A DNA stretch of 64,000 nt. Origin: Geminocystis sp. NIES-3708. Lineage in GTDB: Bacteria > Cyanobacteriota > Cyanobacteriia > Cyanobacteriales > Cyanobacteriaceae. The stretch spans positions 1,983,656 to 2,047,655 of the forward strand of contig NZ_AP014815.1 of NCBI RefSeq assembly GCF_001548095.1, written 5' to 3'. Numbering within the stretch: position 1 is the stretch's first letter; the number at the start of each line of letters is the position of its first letter. Position numbers and translations under genes: made by a program. This document shows, one piece after another, positions 25,147-34,016 of the stretch. The notes under the pieces are model-generated. The model worked only from the letters and a program-made list of their open reading frames with translations, did not search any database and was not told the DNA's origin.

Positions 25147-27357
25147 TTATTCGACTATGACAAAGCCAAGAAAATTAAGGTTATAAGTCTGAATTCTTTG
25201 TATTGCTTCGGTTAATAAACTATGAGATGTTTCTTTTAATTTGACCACAAAAACAATGCCTTGGGTTTTTTCTGCTAATAAACTGAGATCATAAGATTGA
25301 AGAAAGAAAGAGCTGTTATATAAAATTAACGTATAATCTTCACTGATAGAATGAATTAAAGATTGGGTTTCTTCTCCTCCAATACTAAAAGGTAAATCAG
25401 CATCGTTAGTGCCGACGGTAAGGATTGAAACATTTTGTTCACAGCCTATTTCCGTGATAATAGAATCTTGAATAATCGGAAACTGCAATAAATCAGTTAA
25501 GCCTTTGCGAATAGGTTGGTCAAAATATTCTTGAATCTCTGGCTGTATAATATTAGTGTCTATTAGCAATACTTTCTCGTCAAGTTTAGCCGCCGTTTTT
25601 GCTAAATTAGCTGCAATATATGCTTGTCCATCATCAGGATTTAGAGAAGAAATCAGTAGATAATTTTTATTATTATGGGGTAATTGAAAATATATATTCG
25701 TATAAATTTCTGATAAAGAAACTTGAGATGGAGGTATAGTTTTATGAACACGAGAAGATTCTTCAAAAAAGTTTCCTTCTTCTAAATTTGACTTCTTTTT
25801 CCCTTCAGGATCTAATAATATTTTTCCTAAAATGGGTAATCCAAAATAGTATTTTAAATCACTTTCTTCATAGAAAATATCTCGTTTTTTTTCAATAGCA
25901 ATGGCAGCAATAATGCCTAATATTAAACCTGTACCAATACCGAAACTAATTTTTTTTGTGGGATCTGATTTAGCTCCTTTTATATTACCATATTCATCAA
26001 TAGGAATCTGTGGCTTTGACAGTAATTGCCAAGGAATTTGTTTTTGAGCGATTTCTACTGCTAAAGTTTCTCGTTGTGCGGTGAGTTGATTAAGGATAGC
26101 GGTATCAAGACTAATTTGTCGTTCTAATTCATTATATTTTTTAATTACGTCTGGTATTATCTCTAAATTATTCCCAGTTTGAATTTGGTTTTGACTTAAG
26201 GATTGATAACGAGAAGAAAGAGTATCAATTTGATTTTGAGTTTCAATTAATTTTTGAATTAAATTAAGGCGATTATTATCTTGAAAAGCAAATACTCTGG
26301 GGTTAATATTAGGATTAATATTATTTTGGTTTAAAATTTTTGTGGTTTCTTGATTAACTAAATTACTAATATTATCTCGTTGTTCTTTCAGGTTTAATAA
26401 AGTAGGATGATTTGATGTTAATTTTGCAGATTCTAAAGCAATTTGAGATTCTATTTGTTGTAATTGAATTAATAATTGTTGTCTTTTTGGTTCTTGACTT
26501 AATGTTGAAGCAATAAGAGATTCTTCTACCGATAATCCCAGATCTTTTTGTAAATTATTTGATAAGACATTTAACTCTTTTAATTGAGATTCTAATGTTA
26601 ACAATTCTTGGTTAGATGCTGTATTTATTTGAAATAAACTATCTCCTTTAACGGCAGGATTAACCAATTGATTTTCTAATTGTAACTTTTGTTGTTGATT
26701 TTGTAAGTTATTAATCCTATTCTTTATTTTTGGTAATTGTTCATTAATAAATTTTACTCCTGAATCCAGACTTTTTTCTCGTTCTGTTTTACTATATTCT
26801 AAATATTTATCAGCAATTGTATTTAATACTAATAGTACAAAATCAGGATCTAAACTTTTATATCTAACAGTAATAATTTTTGTGGTATCAAGTCTATTTT
26901 TTTGACCTTCTTTTGCCTGTTCCACTATCAAACTATCATTAAAACTATCTAATAGAAAATCTTTAGGAATATTAGAATATCTATTACTAATATTTGTGGC
27001 AATGTCATTTAATATTTCTCTACTTTTTAAAATCCTTAAAATAGTGGGATAATCTATACTTAAAAGACGCTCATCAACATTACCTCCAGTTCGTGCTAAA
27101 GTACTAGCATCTGTTATTTTGTCTGCGGAAGTTGCTGGTTCAACTAACATTTCAAAATTACCAGAATAAGTTATAGGATCTCGACTAGAAATGGCAAAAG
27201 CAGGAAAAAAACCAATCATAATAAATCCTACAATAATTAACCATTTACGTTTTAAAATATTTAGATAAAATCTTAATTTATTTCTCTGATTTATTGCTGA
27301 AGTTTGGTTAACATTTTCAAGTTCTTCACCAGAGAATTTATCAATTTCATATATCAC
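25147..27357 (-). CDS. Wzc-like polysaccharide co-polymerase with degenerate kinase domain
   Basis: A 736-residue inner-membrane protein: first membrane helix at about residues 34-53, a long periplasmic Wzz/GNVR region with coiled coils, a second helix at about 470-490, then a cytoplasmic domain with the fold of bacterial tyrosine kinases (BY-kinases). It should control chain length and export of a surface polysaccharide. The P-loop is lost: the usual PGEGKST is replaced in SSLNPDDGQAYIAANLA (about 569-585). The second Walker motif reads VLLIDTNIIQP and the Walker B Asp is absent (YTLILYNSSFF). There is no tyrosine cluster at the C-terminus. The start is GTG 27357; no ATG is available before residue 47. 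Confidence 0.85.
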   Translation of the reverse strand: MIYEIDKFSGEELENVNQTSAINQRNKLRFYLNILKRKWLIIVGFIMIGFFPAFAISSRDPITYSGNFEMLVEPATSADKITDASTLARTGGNVDERLLSIDYPTILRILKSREILNDIATNISNRYSNIPKDFLLDSFNDSLIVEQAKEGQKNRLDTTKIITVRYKSLDPDFVLLVLNTIADKYLEYSKTEREKSLDSGVKFINEQLPKIKNRINNLQNQQQKLQLENQLVNPAVKGDSLFQINTASNQELLTLESQLKELNVLSNNLQKDLGLSVEESLIASTLSQEPKRQQLLIQLQQIESQIALESAKLTSNHPTLLNLKEQRDNISNLVNQETTKILNQNNINPNINPRVFAFQDNNRLNLIQKLIETQNQIDTLSSRYQSLSQNQIQTGNNLEIIPDVIKKYNELERQISLDTAILNQLTAQRETLAVEIAQKQIPWQLLSKPQIPIDEYGNIKGAKSDPTKKISFGIGTGLILGIIAAIAIEKKRDIFYEESDLKYYFGLPILGKILLDPEGKKKSNLEEGNFFEESSRVHKTIPPSQVSLSEIYTNIYFQLPHNNKNYLLISSLNPDDGQAYIAANLAKTAAKLDEKVLLIDTNIIQPEIQEYFDQPIRKGLTDLLQFPIIQDSIITEIGCEQNVSILTVGTNDADLPFSIGGEETQSLIHSISEDYTLILYNSSFFLQSYDLSLLAEKTQGIVFVVKLKETSHSLLTEAIQRIQTYNLNFLGFVIVE

Positions 27358-27493
27358 GATCTTTACTTAAATTTTAATTAAAAATTGTTTTTTATGTAGC
27401 CTATCAGAACTGATTAATAGCTTGATTATTAGAAATGATAACACAACAAAAAAAATCTGTAAGTAAAACAAGAATAATTATAAGTGACAGTTA

Positions 27494-28327
27494 TTACCAA
27501 ATCCTAGGTTTAAAAAGGGGATTAAACCCATATTTTTGTCGTAATAGTTGCCATATTGCTGTTAAAGAAATTTTAGCCTCACTGACAGAATCACCGTGAT
27601 AACGACATAATAAACCGTGTTGTAAGGTTGTTACTCCTAAAATTAGATCATTAAATTGACTATTAATTAATTCTCGAATCTCATCAATAAAATTAAAATT
27701 GTTAGAAGTATTTGTTGAAATCAAAATTAAACTGCCTACTACTGGTTTGTTTGCTAAACCATTTATTGCTGAAAAAAGTTGACTTTCTCCCCAAAATGAT
27801 TGTCTATCTATCCATAAGGGTTTATTCTTATGGTAAATTTCTGTATAGTTAAGCCATTCACCTTCCGTAAAAGTTTCTCCCCGTGCACTTCTACCAAAAC
27901 GAATTATTTCCCATCCTAACCATATAGCATTATCTTCTAATCTTACTTTTAATTTTTGTTGATATTGACATTGGTTAAAAACAATTGTTTCTTGGGGTAA
28001 ATATTCTAAATATGTATCATTTTCTAGGTTAATAATAATTTCTTGAAAAGCTTTTTTTTCTGAAGTCCGATAAATTTTAGTAGCCGCAGGAGTAGTAATA
28101 AATACTTGAGAATGGGGAAATAAATGAATATTTTGGCTTAAAACATCTCCTCCCACAATTCCTCCAGCCGTATGTAAAATAACACTATGACAGATTGAAT
28201 TTCCTTCAGGATAAAAAGGACGTTGAATATTGAAAGGTGCTTGATGATATATTGATTTTATTTTTGTCTTATTTTCTTCATGTTTATAAATAAGATTAAT
28301 TTTCCCTTGCCAACTTCCTGTTAACAT
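27494..28327 (-). CDS. ureD: urease accessory protein UreD
   Basis: The start is set at ATG 28327 (277 residues); the open frame extends upstream only to a TTG. Family features include APFNIQRPFYPEG (residues 29-41), HTAGGIVGGDVL near 52-63, TPAATKIYR, WLGWEIIRFGRSARGE and ALLxR-like RYHGDS near the C-terminus. UreD works with UreF and UreG to load nickel into urease. Urease structural genes are not in the window, as expected for cyanobacteria, where ure genes are scattered. Its presence suggests the organism can use urea. Confidence 0.93.
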   Translation of the reverse strand: MLTGSWQGKINLIYKHEENKTKIKSIYHQAPFNIQRPFYPEGNSICHSVILHTAGGIVGGDVLSQNIHLFPHSQVFITTPAATKIYRTSEKKAFQEIIINLENDTYLEYLPQETIVFNQCQYQQKLKVRLEDNAIWLGWEIIRFGRSARGETFTEGEWLNYTEIYHKNKPLWIDRQSFWGESQLFSAINGLANKPVVGSLILISTNTSNNFNFIDEIRELINSQFNDLILGVTTLQHGLLCRYHGDSVSEAKISLTAIWQLLRQKYGFNPLFKPRIW

Positions 28328-28519
28328 TTTTTTCTTGATTTTATTAAATAATTTATGTGAGAAAAATTTTATCAAATTACTAAAATATAGAAAAATATTC
28401 TTCTCTATCTGAGTTGTGAGATTTTCAAAGATGTTATGTTAGCTTTTTGGTATAACTAAATTGCTATAGTATTTATTTAACTAACATATATTCATTCATC
28501 ATCACATTAATATTTTTAT

Positions 28520-28945
28520 ATGAAAATTTATCAGGAAATAATTGAAATCAAAACCAGTGGTAAATGTCTTCATAACATTACCCCAAAGATAAAACAAGTT
28601 GTTATCGACTCAGAAATCACAACAGGTTTATGTACAGTTTTCCTTCTCCATACTAGTGCTAGTTTAATTATCCAAGAAAATGCCGATCCTGATGTCTTAG
28701 CTGATTTAACCAATTTTTTTAGTAAACTTGTTCCTGAAAATAATAATGATTATCTTCATAGTGCGGAAGGTGTTGATGATATGCCTAGTCATATTCGCTC
28801 AGTATTAACAAGTACTTCTGAAAATATTATTATTCGTCAAGGTAAATTATTATTGGGTACATGGCAAGGTTTATATTTATGGGAACATAGAATGCGATCG
28901 CATATTCGACAAGTAGCAATTCACATTCAGGGAAATAAAAACTAA
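28520..28945 (+). CDS. YjbQ/UPF0047 family protein
   Basis: A 141-residue protein, full length for the family. It has IKTSGKCLHNITPKI at the start, then the conserved LLHTSASLIIQENADPDVLA, the HxxEGxDDMPSHI region (LHSAEGVDDMPSHIRSVL) and GTWQGLYLWEHR near the end. UPF0047 proteins have a conserved His/Glu-rich site, and a weak thiamine-phosphate synthase activity was reported for YjbQ. The physiological role is uncertain. It is divergent from ureD and followed 85 bp later by the NurA-like gene. Confidence 0.9.
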   Translation: MKIYQEIIEIKTSGKCLHNITPKIKQVVIDSEITTGLCTVFLLHTSASLIIQENADPDVLADLTNFFSKLVPENNNDYLHSAEGVDDMPSHIRSVLTSTSENIIIRQGKLLLGTWQGLYLWEHRMRSHIRQVAIHIQGNKN

Positions 28946-29029
28946 AAATAAAAAAATTATCTATGATTAAGTTTAAACCTGTTAAAAATTAGGATAGATA
29001 AATTCATGATTTATTATGTTCTCTAAAAT

Positions 29030-30226
29030 ATGCTTGATTTAGCGAAATTAGCCTCAAAAATGCCGAATATGGGGCAAGAAATGCAAAAAGACGCCCTAGC
29101 TAGTGTCGAAAGATTACAACTAGCACAATCTTTACTGATTAAAACTCAGCAACAACAGGATACCCTTATTAAAACACAGGAAGAATGGAGCGATCGCTTA
29201 ATTTTTACCCCTGCAACCCCTATCGAACCAATTACAACTTGTGTTGATATAGAATTAGCTGATTATAGTCATAGCGTATTTTCTGCCGATGGCTCACAAA
29301 TTGCCCCCTCTCACCATGAAATCGCCTACTGTTATTTAATTAATATTGGGCGGATTATGTTGCATTATGGACAAAATTTACACCCTCTTCTCGATACTTT
29401 ACCAGAAATTTATTATAAAAGTGAAGATTTATACGCTTCTCGAAAATGGGGTATTCGCACAGAAGAATGGATGAGTTATAAACGCACGGTTGCTGAAGCT
29501 GAAGTATTAGCTGAAATGGCTTGTACTTGGGTTAATCCTCCCGGTGCTCATCTTAATATACCAAATTTAGCAATGACTGATGGTTCTTTGATATTCTGGT
29601 TTTTAGAAACTATCGCCACCGAAGCTAGAGAACAGATCTTAACCCCTATTTTACAAGCATGGGAGCAATTACGATCTACTAAAATTCCCTTAGTGGGTTA
29701 TATTAGTGCTTCTCGCAGTATGGAAGCTGTTAATTTTCTGCGTCTTCCTCAATGCACTTATGATAATCCTAATTGTGTAGTTTATTGTGGTGAAGAAATT
29801 AATAAAACTCCTTGTCAGAAAATTGAGCCTATACGAGATGCTACTTTATGGAGTAGTACATTAAAGCTTCGTCAAAGAAGTGCTATCTTTCGTAGTAATT
29901 CTCGGATTTTAGATTTATATGGAGAAAAACAACATATTTATTTTTGTTATCTTCATGTAGGTACAGAAGTTGCCCGTGTGGAATTTCCTCAATGGGTAGG
30001 AGAAGACTCAGTTTTACTTAATCAGGCTTTAAGTATCACACTCACCCAAGTTAATAAAGGTTTTGGTTATCCTGTTGCTTTAGCAGAAGCCCATAATTTA
30101 GCAGTAGTGAAAGGTAGCGATCGTAGTCGTTTTTTTGCACTACTTGAAGATCAAATGATTAGGGCAGGATTACGTAACGTTGGCACATCCTATAAAGAAG
30201 CGCGTAAACGAGGTAGTATTGCTTAA
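29030..30226 (+). CDS. NurA-domain nuclease family protein
   Basis: A 398-residue protein. An N-terminal helix is followed by the NurA signature VFSADGSQIAPSHHEIAYCY (about residues 83-102), where the Asp starts the metal-binding site, and later by TDGSLIFWFLE and YISASRSMEAVNFLR. NurA in archaea is a 5'-3' nuclease that resects DNA breaks with HerA. Bacterial and cyanobacterial members lack an adjacent HerA; here the neighbour is a large GTPase gene 36 bp downstream, a pairing seen in other cyanobacteria as far as I recall. HerA is not in this window. DNA-repair activity is inference from the family. Confidence 0.85.
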   Translation: MLDLAKLASKMPNMGQEMQKDALASVERLQLAQSLLIKTQQQQDTLIKTQEEWSDRLIFTPATPIEPITTCVDIELADYSHSVFSADGSQIAPSHHEIAYCYLINIGRIMLHYGQNLHPLLDTLPEIYYKSEDLYASRKWGIRTEEWMSYKRTVAEAEVLAEMACTWVNPPGAHLNIPNLAMTDGSLIFWFLETIATEAREQILTPILQAWEQLRSTKIPLVGYISASRSMEAVNFLRLPQCTYDNPNCVVYCGEEINKTPCQKIEPIRDATLWSSTLKLRQRSAIFRSNSRILDLYGEKQHIYFCYLHVGTEVARVEFPQWVGEDSVLLNQALSITLTQVNKGFGYPVALAEAHNLAVVKGSDRSRFFALLEDQMIRAGLRNVGTSYKEARKRGSIA

Positions 30227-30262
30227 CAATTCATAATTCATAATTAATAATTAATTAACTTT

Positions 30263-32173
30263 ATGATTCGCTTAAAATCTTGGCAATGGTTTATTTTAGC
30301 TACTCCCATCATTCTATTAGTGAGTTTTTTTGTCATCGCCACAGGGATGCAAATTCATGCTTGGGGTATTAACTGGATATGGGCAATTTTTGTCGCTTTT
30401 TTTGTCGGTTGGCGGTGGTTATTAGTAAAATGGACAAAACCTCTTTTCTTTGATGTAGAAAATGTCATTTTAGAAGCACAACAGGATTTGAAAAATAGCC
30501 CTTTATCTTTTACTAATAATAATCCTGAAGCGATTACGAAGTTAGAAGAAGCCTTACAAAGTATTATCACTAAAACTAGAGAAGATAAACCAATCTGGGA
30601 AGATTTACAGTTATTTTTTCAACGTTGCCAAGAATTAGTAACTGCGATCGCCAAAATTTATCATCCTGAAGTGGAATACCCATTGTTAAATATTTATATC
30701 CCTCAAGCCTATGGATTAATTCGAGGTACAGTAGATGATATGGATAAATGGATGAAGCAACTTTCTCCAGCCTTGAATCAAGTTAGCATTGCCCAAGGTT
30801 ATCAAGGTTATCAACTATATCGCAAACTTGAACCATCTGCCCGTAAATTATGGCAAGTTTGGAATTGGGCGCAATGGGTTATAAATCCTACAGTTGCAGC
30901 CGCAAAATTAGCCAGTCAAGGAAGTAATAAACAAGCTAATCAGGAATTATTAATCAATCTCAGTCAAGTTTTAAGAGAAGTGGCTTTGCGTAATCTTGCC
31001 CGTCAAACTGCTTTACTCTACGGCGGCGATAATTTACCCCTTGACAAATTTACCTCCGATACCCAAATTTTACCCACTGCGAAAACTCAGACTTTACAAG
31101 AAATTTTTAAGGAATCTCAAAACTCTGAAAAAATTGAGCAAAAACCCGTTAATATTTTATTAGTCGGTAGAACAGGGGCAGGAAAAAGCAGTTTAATTAA
31201 TACTCTTTTTGATGCTCAAAAGGCTGAAGTTGACGTTTTACCCAGCACAACGGAGATAACCAGTTATCAATGGGAAGCGAAAACAGGAGAAACTTTAAAT
31301 CTCCTCGATACCCCCGGATATGAGCAAATTAATCGCCCAGAATATCAAGAAAAAGTTTTAGATTATGCCCATCATGCTGATCTTATTTTACTTTTAAATC
31401 CTGCTCTTGATCCTGCTTTACAAATGGATAAGGATTTTTTGCTTAAGTTACCAACAAATTTACAAGAAATTCCCATTTTTACTATTATCACCCAAGTCGA
31501 TCGCCTTCGTCCTCTTCGTGAATGGCAACCTCCTTATAATTGGTTAACAGGAAATTTACCCAAGGAAATCTCTATCCGAGAAGCCGTTAAATATCGTCAA
31601 GAAAATCTAGGAAAATTTTGCACTCAAGTTTTACCTATTGTTACCGCCGACTATCTCACTTCCCGACAATCATGGCATGATGAAATTTTAGCTATCAATA
31701 TTTTAGAGGCGATCGCTCCTGCCAAACAAATAAGGTTAGCTCGTTTTTTCCGCAATATCGAAGTTAAAAGTATCGCCGCCGCCAAGATTATCGATAAATA
31801 TTCTTTTCAAATGGCAACCAGTCAAGGATTAACAACTTTATTAAAAAGTCCTGTTTTACAATTTATTTCAACTTTAACGACAGGATCGCCTCGTTTAGCT
31901 TATTTATTAGCAGAAAAAATACCCATTGAACAATTACCTGTAGTTATTGGAAAACTGCAATTAGCCTATGATTTATTCTCTTTATTAAGCACTAATCAGG
32001 AAGATAAAATGCAATTTGATTTACTATCTTTATGGACTTTATTAATAGAAATTAATGGCAATCCTGAACAAGATGCTTATGCTTTTGGTCATGCTTTAGT
32101 AGAATATTGGACAAAAAATCTTACTTTTAATCAATTAGAAGAAAGATATAAATTTTATTTGAAAAACTGTTAA
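30263..32173 (+). CDS. large membrane-associated GTPase (YcjX/DUF697-like, Era-like fold)
   Basis: A 636-residue protein with two hydrophobic segments at the N-terminus (about residues 10-28 and 35-50), a helical middle region, and then a GTPase domain: P-loop NILLVGRTGAGKSSLINTLF, G2 Thr in PSTTEITSY, G3 LLDTPGYEQ, and the G4-like TIITQVDR. The C-terminal region is helical. The layout fits bacterial dynamin-like or Era-like GTPases that act at the membrane. It lies 36 bp behind the NurA gene and is probably co-transcribed. Function is unknown; the GTPase site looks intact. Confidence 0.85.
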   Translation: MIRLKSWQWFILATPIILLVSFFVIATGMQIHAWGINWIWAIFVAFFVGWRWLLVKWTKPLFFDVENVILEAQQDLKNSPLSFTNNNPEAITKLEEALQSIITKTREDKPIWEDLQLFFQRCQELVTAIAKIYHPEVEYPLLNIYIPQAYGLIRGTVDDMDKWMKQLSPALNQVSIAQGYQGYQLYRKLEPSARKLWQVWNWAQWVINPTVAAAKLASQGSNKQANQELLINLSQVLREVALRNLARQTALLYGGDNLPLDKFTSDTQILPTAKTQTLQEIFKESQNSEKIEQKPVNILLVGRTGAGKSSLINTLFDAQKAEVDVLPSTTEITSYQWEAKTGETLNLLDTPGYEQINRPEYQEKVLDYAHHADLILLLNPALDPALQMDKDFLLKLPTNLQEIPIFTIITQVDRLRPLREWQPPYNWLTGNLPKEISIREAVKYRQENLGKFCTQVLPIVTADYLTSRQSWHDEILAINILEAIAPAKQIRLARFFRNIEVKSIAAAKIIDKYSFQMATSQGLTTLLKSPVLQFISTLTTGSPRLAYLLAEKIPIEQLPVVIGKLQLAYDLFSLLSTNQEDKMQFDLLSLWTLLIEINGNPEQDAYAFGHALVEYWTKNLTFNQLEERYKFYLKNC

Positions 32174-32225
32174 AATAAATGATAAATATTTTAAAAAATT
32201 TATTTAATTTAAAAGAAACTATTTC

Positions 32226-32702
32226 ATGACTATTATAATTCGTAATCTTAAACCTGATGATTATGAACCGATTATTATGGTGGTAAATAAATGGTGGAAT
32301 GGACGACAGATGAGTCAGATGTTACCTAAACTTTTTTTTACTCACTTTAATAAAACCAGTTTTATTCTTGAAAAAGAGAAAAAAATAATTGGATTTTTAA
32401 TCGGTTTTTTATCCCAAACTAATTTAGAAGAAGCATATGTTCATTTTATTGGTATTGATCCAAGTTTTAGAGGACAAGGTTTAGGAAATTTACTTTATCA
32501 AAACTTTTTTCAAATAGTTAAAAAATTCCATTGTAAACAAGTTAAATGTGTCACATCTCCAGTTAATTATAATTCAATTGCGTTTCATTTACATTTAGGC
32601 TTTCAAATAGAGACAGGAAATGCAATAAAAGATGATATTTCTTATTTTCTTAACTATGATGGACATGAAGAACATCGAGTATTATTTATTAAATATATTT
32701 AG
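32226..32702 (+). CDS. GNAT family N-acetyltransferase
   Basis: A 158-residue protein with the GNAT fold: IRNLKPDDYEPIIMVVNKWW at the start, a central strand ILEKEKKIIGFLIGFLS, and the acetyl-CoA pyrophosphate loop FRGQGLGNLLYQ (R/Q-x-x-G-x-G/A type, about residues 81-92), then NSIAFHLHLGFQ. It transfers an acetyl group from acetyl-CoA to an amine or other acceptor; the acceptor is unknown. It lies about 50 bp after the GTPase and 30 bp before the peroxiredoxin, all in the same direction. Confidence 0.88.
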   Translation: MTIIIRNLKPDDYEPIIMVVNKWWNGRQMSQMLPKLFFTHFNKTSFILEKEKKIIGFLIGFLSQTNLEEAYVHFIGIDPSFRGQGLGNLLYQNFFQIVKKFHCKQVKCVTSPVNYNSIAFHLHLGFQIETGNAIKDDISYFLNYDGHEEHRVLFIKYI

Positions 32703-32730
32703 TTTTATTAACATTTTCAGTCAGTAAAAA

Positions 32731-33318
32731 ATGTCAAATCAACCGAATATTCCTTCAGATTTTCTGCGTACAATTCCTGATAATCTACCTATTCCCATAA
32801 ATGATAACGCTTGTTGTCACTTAACAGGTTTATTATTACCTAACATAAACCTAAATTCCACATCTGGAAACACAGTCAATCTTTCTCAAATTAGTGGTTT
32901 AGTAGTCATTTATTGTTATCCGATGACAGGTAAACCGAATCAAACTCTTCCCGAAGGATGGATTTTAATTCCGGGGGCGGCTGGTTGTACACCTCAATCA
33001 TGTTCCTTTCGAGATCATTATCAAGAATTGATAGACTTAAATGTAACTGTCTTTGGAATTAGCACTCAATCTACAAATGATCAATCAGAAGCAGTTAATC
33101 GTCTTCATCTCCCTTTTGAACTTTTAAGCGATATTTCTTTGATTTTTGCGAATATACTTAAACTACCGATGTTTGAAGTAGAAGGAAGACAACTTCTCAA
33201 GCGTGTAACCCTAATTGCTAAAGAGGGTAAAATCCTCAAGTATTTTTATCCTGTCTTTCCCCCAGACAAAAATATAGACGATGTTATACTTTGGCTGAGA
33301 GAAGAAAAACTTGAATAA
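32731..33318 (+). CDS. peroxiredoxin, PrxQ/BCP-like
   Basis: A 195-residue thiol peroxidase with the redoxin fold. The active site appears in PGAAGCTPQSCSFRDHYQEL (about residues 84-103): the first Cys is the peroxidatic residue and the second, five residues on, the likely resolving Cys of PrxQ-type enzymes. YCYPMTGKPNQ is the strand before it. It reduces hydrogen peroxide and organic peroxides using thioredoxin in the cytoplasm. The start at ATG 32731 is clear. It is the last gene of the 30263-33318 run. Confidence 0.88.
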   Translation: MSNQPNIPSDFLRTIPDNLPIPINDNACCHLTGLLLPNINLNSTSGNTVNLSQISGLVVIYCYPMTGKPNQTLPEGWILIPGAAGCTPQSCSFRDHYQELIDLNVTVFGISTQSTNDQSEAVNRLHLPFELLSDISLIFANILKLPMFEVEGRQLLKRVTLIAKEGKILKYFYPVFPPDKNIDDVILWLREEKLE

Positions 33319-33630
33319 GATTTTATAAAATCAAAAAAAAAGCTATGGCACATTAAAATGAAGACTGATAATCAAGGGGTTTTGCCGATTATTGAGATAC
33401 TCCTGTTCTCGATTTGACTTCTGCTTTTTTTTAATATTTCTTTACAAAAAAAACAAAAATTGTAAAAAATTCGTGAAAAACTATAATTTTTAATCATTTC
33501 AGCGTTTTATCATGTAATATCAGATCTAGTGTTAAAAACAGTAAAACACTGAGTTGATGGTAATTTCAGCTAATTAATCTCATTAACTCTATTTCATGAC
33601 CATAACGTTAAATCAATTGGAGATTCATTT
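33319..33630. other. 312-bp leader region upstream of the HU gene
   Basis: No gene is visible. A weak hairpin (AGTGTT at 33528-33533 with AACACT at 33545-33550) and a purine-poor leader lie before the HU start. A long 5' UTR or multiple promoters would fit an abundant, growth-regulated protein. TTGGAG (33616-33621) serves as ribosome binding site. Confidence 0.4.
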
Positions 33631-33915
33631 ATGAACAAAGGCGAATTAGTAGATGCAGTAGCGGCTAAGGCAGATGTTACTAAAAAACAAGCTGACACCG
33701 TTATCAGTGCCGTAGTAGAGTCTATTATGGAAGCGGTTTCTTCTGGTGATAAAGTAACCTTAGTCGGTTTTGGTTCTTTTGAAAGTCGTGACAGAAAAGC
33801 CCGTGAAGGACGTAACCCCAAAACTGGTGAAAAAATGGAAATTCCAGCCACAAAAGTTCCTGCTTTTTCTGCTGGTAAACTTTTTAAAGAAAGAGTTGCA
33901 CCTCCTAAGTCTTAA
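33631..33915 (+). CDS. hup: HU family DNA-binding protein
   Basis: A 94-residue nucleoid protein, typical length. It starts MNKGELVDAVAAKADVTKKQ, followed by GFGSFESRDRKAREGRNPKT (about residues 48-67, the beta-arm with the RNP tip) and ATKVPAFSAGKLFK. As a homodimer it bends and compacts DNA. A TTGGAG ribosome binding site lies about nine bases before ATG. It is monocistronic, with a long leader. Confidence 0.96.
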   Translation: MNKGELVDAVAAKADVTKKQADTVISAVVESIMEAVSSGDKVTLVGFGSFESRDRKAREGRNPKTGEKMEIPATKVPAFSAGKLFKERVAPPKS

Positions 33916-34016
33916 TTTTTTTTAAGGGAAGAGGGATAGAGAATTTGAAAACAATGTATCGTTTATAATATATATAGTTTTCGATTTACTCTTACCCTTA
34001 CCCTTTATTTAGTTTA

